DNA from: Streptomyces sp. B1I3
GTDB lineage: Bacteria > Actinomycetota > Actinomycetes > Streptomycetales > Streptomycetaceae
Assembly: GCF_030816615.1 (NCBI RefSeq)
Contig: NZ_JAUSYD010000001.1
Location: forward strand, 1,364,001-1,428,000
Reading direction: 5' to 3'
DNA length: 64,000 nt
Shown piece by piece: positions 49,457-58,053 of this stretch. The translations under genes were made by a program, and so were the position numbers. The notes under the pieces are model-generated. The model worked only from the letters and a program-made list of their open reading frames with translations. It was not told where the DNA came from and searched no databases. Each line of letters opens with the position of its first letter. The first letter of the stretch is position 1.

Positions 49457-50944
49457 ATGGACCACCGCACGGCGTTTCCCCACCTGCGGCAGGACTTCGC
49501 CGCGTCGATCGTCGTCTTCCTCGTCGCCCTGCCGCTGTGCGTGGGCGTCGCCGTGGCCTCCGGGGTACCTGCGGAACTGGGGCTGATCACCGGCATCGTC
49601 GGTGGTCTCGTCACGGGCTTCATGCGCGGCAGCAGCCTGCAGGTGTCAGGACCGGCAGCCGGCCTGACCGTGCTGGTCTTCGAAGCCGTGCAGGCCTTCG
49701 GGCTCGCCGCCCTCGGAGTGATCGTGCTGACCTCCGGGCTTCTTCAACTCCTCATGGGCGCACTGAGACTGGGGCGCTGGTTCCGGGCCATCTCCGTGTC
49801 CGTCGTGGAGGGCATGCTCGCCGGTATCGGACTCGTGATCATCGCGGGCCAGCTCTACGCGGCGGCGGGCATGGAGGCCCCGGCGTCCGGCCTGGACAAG
49901 GTGACCGGCCTCCCCGGGATCCTGGTCGATGCCGTCGGCAGCACCGCGGCACTCGCGTCGCTCGCGCTCGGCGCAGGCACCGTCGCGGTGATGGTGCTGT
50001 GGCCGCGGTTGCCCGAGCGGGTGAGAGCCGTCCCGGGCGCCCTGGCCGCGGTCGTGCTGGCCACACTCGCCTCGCTGGCGTTCAGCCTGCCCGTCGCCAC
50101 CGTCGAGGTGCAGGGACTGCTCGGTGCCGTCCAGCTTCCCGGGGCCGACGCCTTCGGCCGGCTGGCGGACGTCGGCGTCCTCGGGACGGTCCTGGCCTTC
50201 ACGCTGATCGCCTCGGCCGAGAGCCTGTTCAGCGCCGCCGCGGTCGACCGGCTCCACGACGGGCCACGCACGCAGTACGACAAGGAGCTGATGGCCCAGG
50301 GAACCGGCAACGCCGTGTGCGGGCTGCTGGGCGCGCTGCCGATGACCGCGGTCATCGTCCGTAGTTCGGCCAACGTCCACGCGGGCGCGAGGACCAAGGC
50401 GTCGAGGGTCCTGCACGGCGTGTGGCTGCTGCTGTTCGCGGCGCTGCTGCCCGCGGCCCTCGAAATCGTCCCGCTGCCCGCCCTGGCCGGCATCCTCGTG
50501 CATGCGGGCTGGAAACTGATCCCGCTGCGCACCGTCGTGACGCTGTGGCGCGGGCACCGGGGCGAGGTGCTGGTCCTGGTGGTCACAGCCGTGGCCATCG
50601 TCACGGTGAACATGTTCGAGGGCGTCCTGATCGGTTTGGCCCTTTCCGTGGCCAAGACGGCCTGGGACGCCTCGCACATCGCTCTGGACGTCGACGACGA
50701 GGGAGCCGGGCCCGTGCGGGCGCGCCTGTCGGGCAATGCCACGTTCCTGAGGCTGCCGAAGATACTGGACAGCCTGGAGGCACTGCCGCAGGACCGGCCC
50801 GTCGAGCTGGATCTCGCCGGCCTGACCCACCTCGACCATGCCTGCCGGGCGGCGCTGGAGAACTGGGCGGCACGGCACAGCGACCCCGGCACGCAGCCCG
50901 TGCAGCTGACCGAACCGGTGACGGCGAAGGCCCCCTCCACCTGA
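49457..50944 (+). CDS. SulP-family inorganic anion transporter
   Basis: A 495-residue membrane protein with about eleven helices. The family opening FLVALPLCVGVAVASGVPAELGLITGIVGG is complete (residues about 18-47), followed by QVSGPAAGLTVLVFEAV and VDRLHDGPRTQYDKELMAQGTGNAVCGLLGALPMTAVIVRSSANV (about 275-320). The C-terminal 60 residues (LRLPKILDSLEALPQDRPVELDLAGLTHLDHACRAAL) form a short STAS-like domain. It moves sulfate, bicarbonate or a similar anion; no carbonic anhydrase is attached. The ATG at 49457 follows GAGGG; a GTG at 49445 overlapping the small leader frame is an alternative. Confidence 0.85.
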   Translation: MDHRTAFPHLRQDFAASIVVFLVALPLCVGVAVASGVPAELGLITGIVGGLVTGFMRGSSLQVSGPAAGLTVLVFEAVQAFGLAALGVIVLTSGLLQLLMGALRLGRWFRAISVSVVEGMLAGIGLVIIAGQLYAAAGMEAPASGLDKVTGLPGILVDAVGSTAALASLALGAGTVAVMVLWPRLPERVRAVPGALAAVVLATLASLAFSLPVATVEVQGLLGAVQLPGADAFGRLADVGVLGTVLAFTLIASAESLFSAAAVDRLHDGPRTQYDKELMAQGTGNAVCGLLGALPMTAVIVRSSANVHAGARTKASRVLHGVWLLLFAALLPAALEIVPLPALAGILVHAGWKLIPLRTVVTLWRGHRGEVLVLVVTAVAIVTVNMFEGVLIGLALSVAKTAWDASHIALDVDDEGAGPVRARLSGNATFLRLPKILDSLEALPQDRPVELDLAGLTHLDHACRAALENWAARHSDPGTQPVQLTEPVTAKAPST

Positions 50945-50954
50945 TGCCGGTCAC

Positions 50955-50990
50955 GCCCCGGCCGCCGGCCTCCGGGCCGGTGGCCGGGGC
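50955..50990 (+). terminator. Hairpin after the SulP gene
   Basis: GCCCCGGCC and GGCCGGGGC pair around an 18-nt loop that itself has a GGCC stem, 10 bp after the stop. The rest of 50991-51226 shows no gene. Confidence 0.55.
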
Positions 50991-51226
50991 TTCCAGCGAC
51001 CGGGCCTCCTGTTCCGTCCGGAACAGGAACGGCGACCCACGCGTTGTTCAGTTCGGCCTTCCGGCGGTCCGTCCGTGTCCAGGGGCGCGGATGTCGTGAC
51101 GCCGGTCCCGGCCGCGGGGCAGATCCCGCTCGACGTCCGGTACGCCGGGGTCGGCTTCCGGGTCGGCGGGACCGCGCGGGGCCGTACTCGTCCGCGTCGG
51201 GCCCCGCAGCCGGATCCGGAAAGGGG

Positions 51227-51260
51227 GACGGCCCGCATCATGATCATGATGCGGGCCGTC
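51227..51260 (-). terminator. Perfect 34-bp palindrome terminating tRNA-Leu
   Basis: GACGGCCCGCATCATGA is followed directly by its exact complement. It lies 40 bp beyond the 3' end of the tRNA gene on the same strand and is the likely transcript end. Confidence 0.7.
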
Positions 51261-51299
51261 TCGCCGTCACTGCCGGACACGAACGCGTCGGTGTCCTTC

Positions 51300-51387
51300 T
51301 GGTGTCCGAGGGGGGACTTGAACCCCCACGCCCGATAAAGGGCACTAGCACCTCAAGCTAGCGCGTCTGCCATTCCGCCACCCGGAC
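51300..51387 (-). tRNA. tRNA-Leu (anticodon GAG)
   Basis: The minus strand folds into a full class II cloverleaf. The acceptor stem pairs GTCCGGG with CTCGGAC (one G-T pair), the anticodon stem CTAGC/GCTAG encloses the loop TTGAGGT with anticodon GAG, a long variable arm is present, and the T arm contains GGTTCAAGTCC. The 3' CCA is encoded at 51300-51302. It reads the leucine codons CTC and CTT. Confidence 0.96.
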
Positions 51388-51588
51388 AAGGTGTCTGTCG
51401 TCCACGAGGTGTTCCCCGTGGCGACAAAGAAAACAATACCAGGGGTTCGGGGCGGCTCTCACCTGCGTTTCCGGTGGTCAGTGCGGTGCGCTCCGGTTCG
51501 GGCAGCGGGCCGGGCCCGCCCGCCGCAGGGTGTGTACGGTGCGTGGCCCGGCGTGTACAAGGAGTCGTTCCGGGCTACCTTCGCGGGC

Positions 51589-52896
51589 ATGAATGACCGT
51601 GCCCATCGACGGCCCCGCACGCTGTCCCCGTTGCGTGAGCACCTGCGCGACACGTTCTGGTTCGCCCCGACGGTGGGGCTGATCTGTTCCTACCTGGTGT
51701 GGTGGGGCCTGTCCGGCCTGGACACGCAGATCGTGACCCGCCTGCAGGAGGAGAAGGCCTACGACGAGATCCGGAGCCTGATCTCGTTCACCACCGACGC
51801 GAAGTCGATCGTCACCACGATCAGCTCGGCGATGATGACCTTCATCGGAGTCGTGTTCAGCATCTCCCTGGTGGCCGTGCAGATGGCCGCCGGGCAGCTC
51901 ACGCCCAGGGTGGTGCGCATCTTCGTACGGAGCCGGATCAGCAAACTCACGCTGACGGTCTTCCTGGCGACGTTCGCGTTCTCGCTGCTCGTGCTCACGT
52001 CGTACGAGAGCGAGACCGATCCGCGCCGGATCGTGTCCGTCCCCCTGCTCCAGAGCCTGCTCACCGTGTTCATGGTCGGCCTGAGCCTGCTGCTGTTCAT
52101 CGCCTACGTGACGTCCACCCTCCGCCTCATGCAGGTCGGCCCGGTCGTCGACCACATCGCACGCGAGTCCTTCCGGGTCCTCGGCCGGGTGTCGGGGGAG
52201 CCTGCGGGGGACGCGCCGCTCCCGCCGGAGACCGCGCGGATCACACATCAGGGGCGTGCCGGGGTCCTGCGGGACGTGAACGTGGCGCGCCTGGTGCGGG
52301 CCGCGCGCCGGCAGGGTGTCGTGCTGCGGCTGATCCCGCGGATCGGGGACTTCCTCGTCCCCGGCACACCGGTGTTCGCCGTGCACGGCGGGGAGACGCC
52401 GCCGCCGGCACATCGGCTGAGGTACACGGTCTTCGTGGGGGTCGAGCGGACGCTCCACCAGGATCTGACGTTCGGGCTGCGCCAGCTCTCCGACATCGCG
52501 CTGCGCGCGCTGTCGACCGCGGTCAACGATCCGACCACCGCCGTGCAGTGCCTGGACCGCATCGTGCAGTACCTCGCGGCCGTGGTGCACCGGCCTCTCG
52601 GACCCGTGCACCACCGCGACCACCGGGGCGACGTGCGGCTCGTCCAGGACGGCCCCGGCTGGACGGACGTCGTGGATCTCGCCTTCGAGGAGATCAGGTG
52701 GTGCGCTGCTGCCAGTCCGCAGGTCACCCGGCGTCTGCTGGCGGGGGTCGACGACCTGCTGCTGCTCGCTCCGGAGGGACGGCGGACGCCGCTGCTCAAG
52801 CACCGTGCGCTCCTCGTGCAGGCGGTGGAGCGCACGGTACCCGAGGCGGCCGAACGCCAGTTCGCCCTGCTGCCCGACCACCAGGGAATCGGCTGA
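51589..52896 (+). CDS. DUF2254 membrane protein
   Basis: A 435-residue protein of the DUF2254 family. Four membrane helices fall in residues 25-185 (FAPTVGLICSYLVWWGL; IVTTISSAMMTFIGVVFSISLV; LTVFLATFAFSLLVL; LLTVFMVGLSLLLFIAYV). A cytoplasmic domain follows, with the conserved LRQLSDIALRALSTAVNDPTTAVQCLDRI. The family has no assigned function; the NDPTTA motif region is the most conserved part. The ATG at 51589 has no ribosome site, but a -10-like TACCTT ends 7 bp upstream, so the message may be leaderless. Its upstream neighbour is the divergent tRNA gene. Confidence 0.82.
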   Translation: MNDRAHRRPRTLSPLREHLRDTFWFAPTVGLICSYLVWWGLSGLDTQIVTRLQEEKAYDEIRSLISFTTDAKSIVTTISSAMMTFIGVVFSISLVAVQMAAGQLTPRVVRIFVRSRISKLTLTVFLATFAFSLLVLTSYESETDPRRIVSVPLLQSLLTVFMVGLSLLLFIAYVTSTLRLMQVGPVVDHIARESFRVLGRVSGEPAGDAPLPPETARITHQGRAGVLRDVNVARLVRAARRQGVVLRLIPRIGDFLVPGTPVFAVHGGETPPPAHRLRYTVFVGVERTLHQDLTFGLRQLSDIALRALSTAVNDPTTAVQCLDRIVQYLAAVVHRPLGPVHHRDHRGDVRLVQDGPGWTDVVDLAFEEIRWCAAASPQVTRRLLAGVDDLLLLAPEGRRTPLLKHRALLVQAVERTVPEAAERQFALLPDHQGIG

Positions 52897-52928
52897 CGGG
52901 CGGGCGCCAGGGCCGTCGGCGGAGCCGG

Positions 52929-53072
52929 TTACGGGAGGAGGCGGTAGTCCGGGAAGTTGCCCGGCAGCCTCTCCCCCGCCGGGCCGTCCGTCACGGCCCG
53001 CACGAGCAGTTCACCGCCGACGAAGGCGCCGCGCCAGGAGCCGCCGAAGCCGCCGAAGAGCTCGTCACGGTC
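52929..53072 (-). pseudogene. C-terminal remnant of an oxidoreductase-like gene
   Basis: The minus strand encodes about 48 well-formed residues ([20 protein letters not shown], then [25 protein letters not shown] and a stop). The FGGFGxSW start resembles the end of aldehyde dehydrogenases, but the family is uncertain. No N-terminal part follows; the sequence runs directly into the truncated transporter on the other strand. Confidence 0.55.
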
Positions 53073-53093
53073 GCCCCGGGAACGGGGGGTGCC

Positions 53094-53459
53094 GTGTCCC
53101 GTCTGTACCACTCCGGGAACATCGGCTCGATGCCGTTCTTCCTGTGCTGCTCGATGATCTCCGGCTTCGGTGGCGGCGCCATCTTCCCGCTGTTCGCGGC
53201 GATGACCGCGGACTTCTTCGGGGAGAACAACAACGCGTCCAACTACGGCATGGTCTACAGCTCCAAGCTCGTCTCCGGGCTCGTCGGCTCGGGTATGGGC
53301 GCGGTCGTCGTCGGCAACTGGGGTTACGACGCCGCGTTCGCCATCGCCGGCGGCGTCGGTTTCGGCTCCGCCGTCCTCGCCTGCTTCCTGCGGGCGCCGG
53401 GCCGCCCGGACACGAAGGCCGGGCCGGTGGCCGGCGTGGCCGGCCAGGGGGCGACCTGA
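53094..53459 (+). pseudogene. C-terminal remnant of an MFS (oxalate/formate-type) transporter
   Basis: About 115 residues of a major-facilitator protein remain: [40 protein letters not shown] and two more helices to a normal C-terminus (PGRPDTKAG). The TADFFGxxNxxxNYG block is typical of the OFA (oxalate/formate antiporter) group, whose proteins have 12 helices; only the last three or four are left. No start codon with a ribosome site exists, so it is a gene fragment. Confidence 0.75.
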
Positions 53460-53474
53460 CCCGGATCATCGTGC

Positions 53475-53523
53475 GCGCACAGCGGTACGGGGGCCCCGGC
53501 CGGGCCCCCGTACCGCTGTGCGC
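53475..53523. terminator. Perfect 22-bp hairpin at the end of the eight-gene Ebo-like operon
   Basis: The arms 53475-53496 and 53502-53523 are exact complements around a 5-nt loop (CGGCC). It lies 6 bp beyond the stop of the last operon gene and 15 bp after the transporter remnant, so it can end transcription from both sides. Confidence 0.85.
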
Positions 53524-53528
53524 CGGGT

Positions 53529-54599
53529 TCAGTCCCCGCAGCGCCCTTCCCGGAGCGAGTGCAGGTGCTCGCTGGACTTGCGGGCGAAGGCGAAGGACTC
53601 GACCGGGTTGTCGTGCTCGGTCTGCCAGTGGTGGTAGGTACGGCCTCGGTGCGTGCGCTCCGTGACTCGGGTCAGGAACGTCTTGTAGTCGATGTCGCCG
53701 TCACCGACGTCCGTCATGTCGTAGCCGTCGCGGGCGGCGTCGTCCCTGGTTCCGTCCTTGACGTGGAAGAGGGGGTAGCGGTCGGGGCGCCTGAGCACGT
53801 AGTCGACGGGGTTGAAGGGGGCAGGGGTGCCGTCCACGCGCTTGCCGAAGCGGAACTGGGCGACGAAGGCCCAGTAGATGTCCATCTCCAGGTAGACGAG
53901 ATCGGGGTCGGTCTCGGCGAGCAGGACGTCGTAGAGACGTACGCCCGGCTTGTCGGTGGCGAAGGAGAACTCCTCAGCGTGGTTGTGCTGGTAGAACTTC
54001 ATGCCGCGCTTGCGGGCGGCGGCGCCGTAGGTGTTGAAGTCCTCGGCCGCGCGCTTCCAGCCGTCCACGGTCGAGCCGTAGCGGAAGGGTCCCGAGGCGG
54101 TGCCGATGTGCTTCAGGCCGAGGGCCTCGGCGTCGTCCAGGACCTTGGTGAGGTTCTGGGCGAAGGAGTAGGCGCCGGGGTTGTTGTCGTCGTAGTAGTT
54201 GACGTGGCTGCCGATGGGGTTGAGCCCGTGGTCCTTCGCCAGGCGCCTCAGCTGGGCGAGGGTGAGGGCGCCTGCGGAGCCCTGGGTGTATCCGGCGAAC
54301 TCGATCTCGTCGTAGCCGTACTTCTCCAGTTCCGCGAAGACGGGACCGAAGCCGAGGGTGGAGACCTTGTCGCGGAGGCTGTACAGCTGGATGCCCAGCC
54401 GGCCGGGGGGCAGGACCGCACGGCCCCGGCCGTGGCCGTGGGTCTCGTGAGCGTGGCTGCCACGAGCGCTGCCGGTGGTGGCGGCCTGGGCGGTCGCGGC
54501 GCCGAGGAGGGTGGCCGCCGTGGCTCCGGCGGCGACGCCCAGGACGTTGCGGCGGCTGAGTCTGCGCGCGAGCTCGAGGTCCTTCGGGGTGCGGCTCAT
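53529..54599 (-). CDS. Tat-exported sugar phosphate isomerase/epimerase-like TIM barrel
   Basis: A 356-residue exported protein. A twin-arginine signal (RRLSRRNVLGVAAGATAATL) and an Ala-rich cleavage site are followed by a His-rich linker and an AP-endonuclease-2-type TIM barrel: LGIQLYSLRDKVST, EKYGYDEIEFAGYTQG, FYQHNHAEEF, DPDLVYLEMDIYWAFVA, and FHVKDG. The Glu, Asp and His of these motifs would bind a divalent metal folded in before export. It probably isomerises or epimerises a sugar or cyclitol outside the membrane. It is the last gene of the operon, 2 bp after the phosphatase-superfamily gene. Confidence 0.87.
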   Translation of the reverse strand: MSRTPKDLELARRLSRRNVLGVAAGATAATLLGAATAQAATTGSARGSHAHETHGHGRGRAVLPPGRLGIQLYSLRDKVSTLGFGPVFAELEKYGYDEIEFAGYTQGSAGALTLAQLRRLAKDHGLNPIGSHVNYYDDNNPGAYSFAQNLTKVLDDAEALGLKHIGTASGPFRYGSTVDGWKRAAEDFNTYGAAARKRGMKFYQHNHAEEFSFATDKPGVRLYDVLLAETDPDLVYLEMDIYWAFVAQFRFGKRVDGTPAPFNPVDYVLRRPDRYPLFHVKDGTRDDAARDGYDMTDVGDGDIDYKTFLTRVTERTHRGRTYHHWQTEHDNPVESFAFARKSSEHLHSLREGRCGD

Positions 54600-54601
54600 G
54601 A

Positions 54602-56029
54602 TCACGAATCTCCCTCTGAAGGTGCGGACGGGGCGGACGGTCGGTGCAGTCCGGCGAGCTGGAGGAGCAGGGACTTCACCTCGGTGGCCTGGACTCGGCC
54701 GGGGAACGTGTGGGGGGTGGAGCAGAGGATGAGCGGACCTTCGTCGTCGCTCGTGGGCAGGCGGCCGTGGCTGCCGCGGATGGGTGAGGGATCCAGGGGG
54801 ACGACCGCCATGCGGTAGCGCATCCCGAGCTTCTTGCGGGCGACCGCCGAGGCGGCCTTGACCCGGACATAGGGGTCCTGGGGGTCCATGAAGAGCTCTA
54901 CGGGGTCGTAGCCCGGTTTGCGGTGGATCTCGACGAGCTGTGCGAAGTCCGGTGCGTGGTCGTCGTCGAGCCAGTAGTAGTACGTGAACCAGGCGTCCTT
55001 GTCCGCGACGGCGACGAGCTCGCCGGAGCGGGGGTGGTCCAGGTGGTGGGCCTTCTTGCCCTCGTCGTCCAGGAGCTGGTCGATGCCGGGCAGGTCCGCG
55101 AGGGCGGCCCTGGTGGCCTCGAGGTCCTCGGGCCGGCGCACGTAGATGTGGGCCAGCTGGTGGTCGGCGACGGCGAAGGCACGGGAGGCCATCGGGTCGA
55201 GGTACTCCATACCGTCCTGGGTGTGGACCTCCAGCAGGCCCGCGCGGCGCAGGGCGCGGTTGATGTCGACGGGCCGGTCCACACGGGTGATGCCGTACTC
55301 GGAGAGCGCGACTACGGTGCGGCCCTGGGCTCGTGCGTCGGCCAGGAGGGGGGCGACGGCCGTGTCGAGTTCGCCGGCGGCCCGGTGGGAGCGGGGGTCG
55401 TCGGGTCCGTAGCGCTGGAGGTCGTAGTCGAGGTGGGGCAGGTAGCACAGGGCCAGGTCGGGGGTGCGGGTGGCGAGGACGTGCCGGGTGGCGTCGATGA
55501 TCCACTGCGAGGAGACGATGTCGGCGCCGGGTCCCCAGAAGTGGAAGAGGGGGAAGGTGCCGAGCTTGTCGGTGAGTTCGTCGTGCAGGGCGGGGGGCCG
55601 GGTGTAGCAGTCGGGTTCCTTGCGGCCGTCGGCGTAGTAGACGGGGCGGGGGGTGACGGTCCAGTCGGTATCGGCGCCCATCGCGTACCACCAGCAGATG
55701 TTGGCGACGGTGTACCCGGGGTGCGCGCGCCGGGCGGCGTCCCAGAGCTTGTCGCCCTCGACGAGCCCGTTGTGCTGGCGCCACAGCAGGACGTCGCCGA
55801 GTTCGCGGAAGTACCAGCCGTTGGCGACGATGCCGTGCTCGGCGGGCATGGTGCCGGTGAGGAAGGTGGACTGGGCGGCGCAGGTGACGGCGGGCAGGAC
55901 GGTGGCCAGGGGGGCCTGGGAGCCTGCGCCGGCCATGGCCCGGAGGTTCGGCATGTGCTCCAGCAGCTGGGGGGTCAGGCCGACGACGTCCAGGACGAGG
56001 AGTGGGGTGGGCTGTGCGGTGGCGGTCAT
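54602..56029 (-). CDS. Alkaline-phosphatase-superfamily phosphodiesterase (EboF-like)
   Basis: A 475-residue enzyme of the nucleotide pyrophosphatase/type I phosphodiesterase group. The start PLLVLDVVGLTPQLLEHMPNL carries the first metal-binding Asp, VLPAVTCAAQSTFLTGTMPAEHGIVANGW the nucleophile Thr (residues about 42-70), LPHLDYDLQRYGP and LSEYGITRVD further metal ligands, and ADHQLAHIYV the last His. It would cleave a phosphodiester or phosphate from a metabolite. In Ebo operons this position is EboF. Four-base overlap with the EboE gene upstream (ATGA). No signal peptide, so it is likely cytoplasmic. Confidence 0.85.
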   Translation of the reverse strand: MTATAQPTPLLVLDVVGLTPQLLEHMPNLRAMAGAGSQAPLATVLPAVTCAAQSTFLTGTMPAEHGIVANGWYFRELGDVLLWRQHNGLVEGDKLWDAARRAHPGYTVANICWWYAMGADTDWTVTPRPVYYADGRKEPDCYTRPPALHDELTDKLGTFPLFHFWGPGADIVSSQWIIDATRHVLATRTPDLALCYLPHLDYDLQRYGPDDPRSHRAAGELDTAVAPLLADARAQGRTVVALSEYGITRVDRPVDINRALRRAGLLEVHTQDGMEYLDPMASRAFAVADHQLAHIYVRRPEDLEATRAALADLPGIDQLLDDEGKKAHHLDHPRSGELVAVADKDAWFTYYYWLDDDHAPDFAQLVEIHRKPGYDPVELFMDPQDPYVRVKAASAVARKKLGMRYRMAVVPLDPSPIRGSHGRLPTSDDEGPLILCSTPHTFPGRVQATEVKSLLLQLAGLHRPSAPSAPSEGDS

Positions 56030-57201
56030 GGGAGCTCCTTCAGCCCGAGGTCGGTCAGGAGGTCGCGGGCGAGGGTGAGCTCGGCCGCGATGCCGTCGGC
56101 GAGCTGCGCACGGGTGCGCGGCCGCAGTTCGGCCGGGAGCGCCTGCCAGGTGTACGTCTCGACCTCCAGGTGGCGGGTGAGTGGCGCCGGTCCTCCCACG
56201 AGCCGGGTCAGGGCCGACCGGAGTACGGGGAGCGTCGAGGTGAGCGGGGGCGCGGGAGGAGCGTGCAGGGGTACGTGGAAGTGGGAGCGCCAGGGTGCCC
56301 CGTCGGGGAGGGCGCCGCCGGACACCGCCTCGTCGAGGTCGTCGGTGCCGCGCAGCCCGGCCGCGGTGAGGGTGCGGGTCTGGTGCAGGAAGCGGGGCTC
56401 GGCGAAGGCGGCCAGCGCTGCGCGGACCTCGGGCAGGTGCGGGTGCTGCGCGTGCAGCGCCGCGGACAGCTGGGCCTTGACGACGGGGATGCCGGCCGTG
56501 CGCAGGGCGTCGAGTGCGGTGTCCGGGTCCTCGAAGGAGGTCGCGAGGTGGCAGGTGTCGACGCAGATGCCGATGCGGTCGTGGCCCACCGCGGTGAGGG
56601 GGGCGATGGCGTCGGCCGTGGTCTCCACCGTGCAGCCCGGTTCGGGTTCGAGGCCGATCCTGATGGATTTGCCGGTCAGCTCGGCGAGGGCGTCGAGCCG
56701 CTGGGCGAGCGTGGTGAAGGCCCTCTCCGCGGTGGCGGCGGCCGTCGGGTCGGTGGCGTACGGGGTGCGCCAGGCGATCGGCAGGGTGGAGACGGTGCCC
56801 TCGGTGACGTCGTCGGGCAGGAGGGCGGCGAGCAGCCGGGCCAGGTCGGTGGTGTGGGCGAGCCGCTCGGGGTCGGTCCAGTCCGGCGTGTAGACCCGGT
56901 ACTTGACCTCGTCCGCCCCGAAGCCCTCGTACGGGAAGCCGTTGAGGGTGACCACTTCGAGGCCGCGGTGCTCGAGTTCGGCGCGCAGCGAACGCAGGGC
57001 CGCCGGATCGTTGATCAGGGCGCGGGCGGCGTCCCTGGCGAGCCAGAGGCCGATGCCGAGGCGGTCCCGGCCGAGCCGCCTGCGTACGGGCTCGCAGTGG
57101 TCCCGCAGCTGGGCGCGGACTCCTGCGAGGGTCTCGGCGGGATGCACGTTGGTGCAGTAGGCGAGATGGACGGTGGAGCCGTCGGGGTGACGGAAGCGCA
57201 T
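56026..57201 (-). CDS. eboE: EboE-like TIM-barrel protein
   Basis: A 391-residue soluble protein matching the metabolite traffic protein EboE: LAYCTNVHPAETLAGVRAQL at the start, IGLWLARDAARALI, VVTLNGFPYEGFGADEVKYRVYTPDWTDPERLAHT (a continuous family block, about 84-118), IGLEPEPGCTVETTADAI, and GICVDTCHLATSFED. It has the xylose-isomerase-like barrel with Glu, Asp and His residues suited to a metal. Ebo proteins are needed in cyanobacteria to move a scytonemin precursor to the periplasm; their reactions are not defined. It follows the TatD gene by 3 bp. Confidence 0.87.
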   Translation of the reverse strand: MRFRHPDGSTVHLAYCTNVHPAETLAGVRAQLRDHCEPVRRRLGRDRLGIGLWLARDAARALINDPAALRSLRAELEHRGLEVVTLNGFPYEGFGADEVKYRVYTPDWTDPERLAHTTDLARLLAALLPDDVTEGTVSTLPIAWRTPYATDPTAAATAERAFTTLAQRLDALAELTGKSIRIGLEPEPGCTVETTADAIAPLTAVGHDRIGICVDTCHLATSFEDPDTALDALRTAGIPVVKAQLSAALHAQHPHLPEVRAALAAFAEPRFLHQTRTLTAAGLRGTDDLDEAVSGGALPDGAPWRSHFHVPLHAPPAPPLTSTLPVLRSALTRLVGGPAPLTRHLEVETYTWQALPAELRPRTRAQLADGIAAELTLARDLLTDLGLKELP

Positions 57202-57204
57202 CGC

Positions 57205-58053
57205 TCACTCACCGCCGCGGAGTATGGAGTTGCCCTCGTGCAGCGGGTCCGGGGCGGCGATGTCGAGCTGGAGCCGGCCGCTCTGCCCGTAGAAGGCGAC
57301 CGGATTGCGCCAGAGGACCTTGTCGACGTCGTCCTCGTCGAAGCCGGCCTTCAGCATGGTGTCGGCGACCTTGCGGGTCTTCAGCGGGTCGCTCCTCCCC
57401 CAGTCGGCCGCCGAGTTGACGAGGATCCTGTCGGTGCCGTGGTTCCTGAGGACGGTGACCATGCGGTCCTCGTCCATCTTGGTGTCGGGATAGATGGAGA
57501 AGCCCGCCCAGCACCCGCTGTCCAGGGCGTCCCGCACCGTCGTCTCGTTGAGGTGGTCGAGGAGGACGAGCTCCGGGGCGAGATCGGACTCGCGCACGAC
57601 GTCGATGGTGCGGTGGAGCCCGGCGAGCTTGTCGCGGTGCGGGGTGTGGACGAGCGCCGGCAGGCCGTGGTCGGCGGCGAGCTGCAGCTGGGCGGCGAGG
57701 GCGGTGTCCTCGGCCGGGGTCATGGAGTCGTAGCCGATCTCACCGACGGCGACGACGGAGTCCTTGACGAGGTAGCGGGGCAGGGCCTCCAGGACGGGGG
57801 TGCAGCGGGGGTCGTTCGCCTCCTTGGGGTTGAGCGCGAGCGTGCAGTGGTGCGCGATGCCGTACTGGGAGGCACGGAAGGGTTCCCAGCCGAGGAGGGC
57901 GTCGAAGTAGTCGAAGAAGCTGGCCGGGGAGGTGCGGGGCTGGCCGAGCCAGAAGGAGGGTTCGACGAGGGCCCGGACTCCCGCGTCGTACATCGCCTGG
58001 TAGTCGTCCGTGGTGCGGGAGGTCATGTGGATGTGGGGGTCGAAGATACGCAT
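57205..58053 (-). CDS. TatD-type metal-dependent hydrolase (EboB-like)
   Basis: A 282-residue amidohydrolase-fold protein. Metal ligands are visible in IFDPHIHMTSRT (HxH), VAVGEIGYD (Glu), LVHTPHRDK, VLLDHLNE (His) and NSAADWGRSDPL (Asp). The overall pattern is TatD-like, but a bacterial DNase or tRNA-processing role is unlikely in this context; in Ebo operons this is the EboB position. It probably hydrolyses a pathway intermediate. The start codon shares one base with the EboA stop. Confidence 0.85.
   Translation of the reverse strand: MRIFDPHIHMTSRTTDDYQAMYDAGVRALVEPSFWLGQPRTSPASFFDYFDALLGWEPFRASQYGIAHHCTLALNPKEANDPRCTPVLEALPRYLVKDSVVAVGEIGYDSMTPAEDTALAAQLQLAADHGLPALVHTPHRDKLAGLHRTIDVVRESDLAPELVLLDHLNETTVRDALDSGCWAGFSIYPDTKMDEDRMVTVLRNHGTDRILVNSAADWGRSDPLKTRKVADTMLKAGFDEDDVDKVLWRNPVAFYGQSGRLQLDIAAPDPLHEGNSILRGGE

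Noticed and set aside
51391..51588. 66-codon N-terminal extension of the DUF2254 protein
   Set aside because: Begins inside the tRNA flank, lacks similarity, and a leaderless start at 51589 fits the family start.
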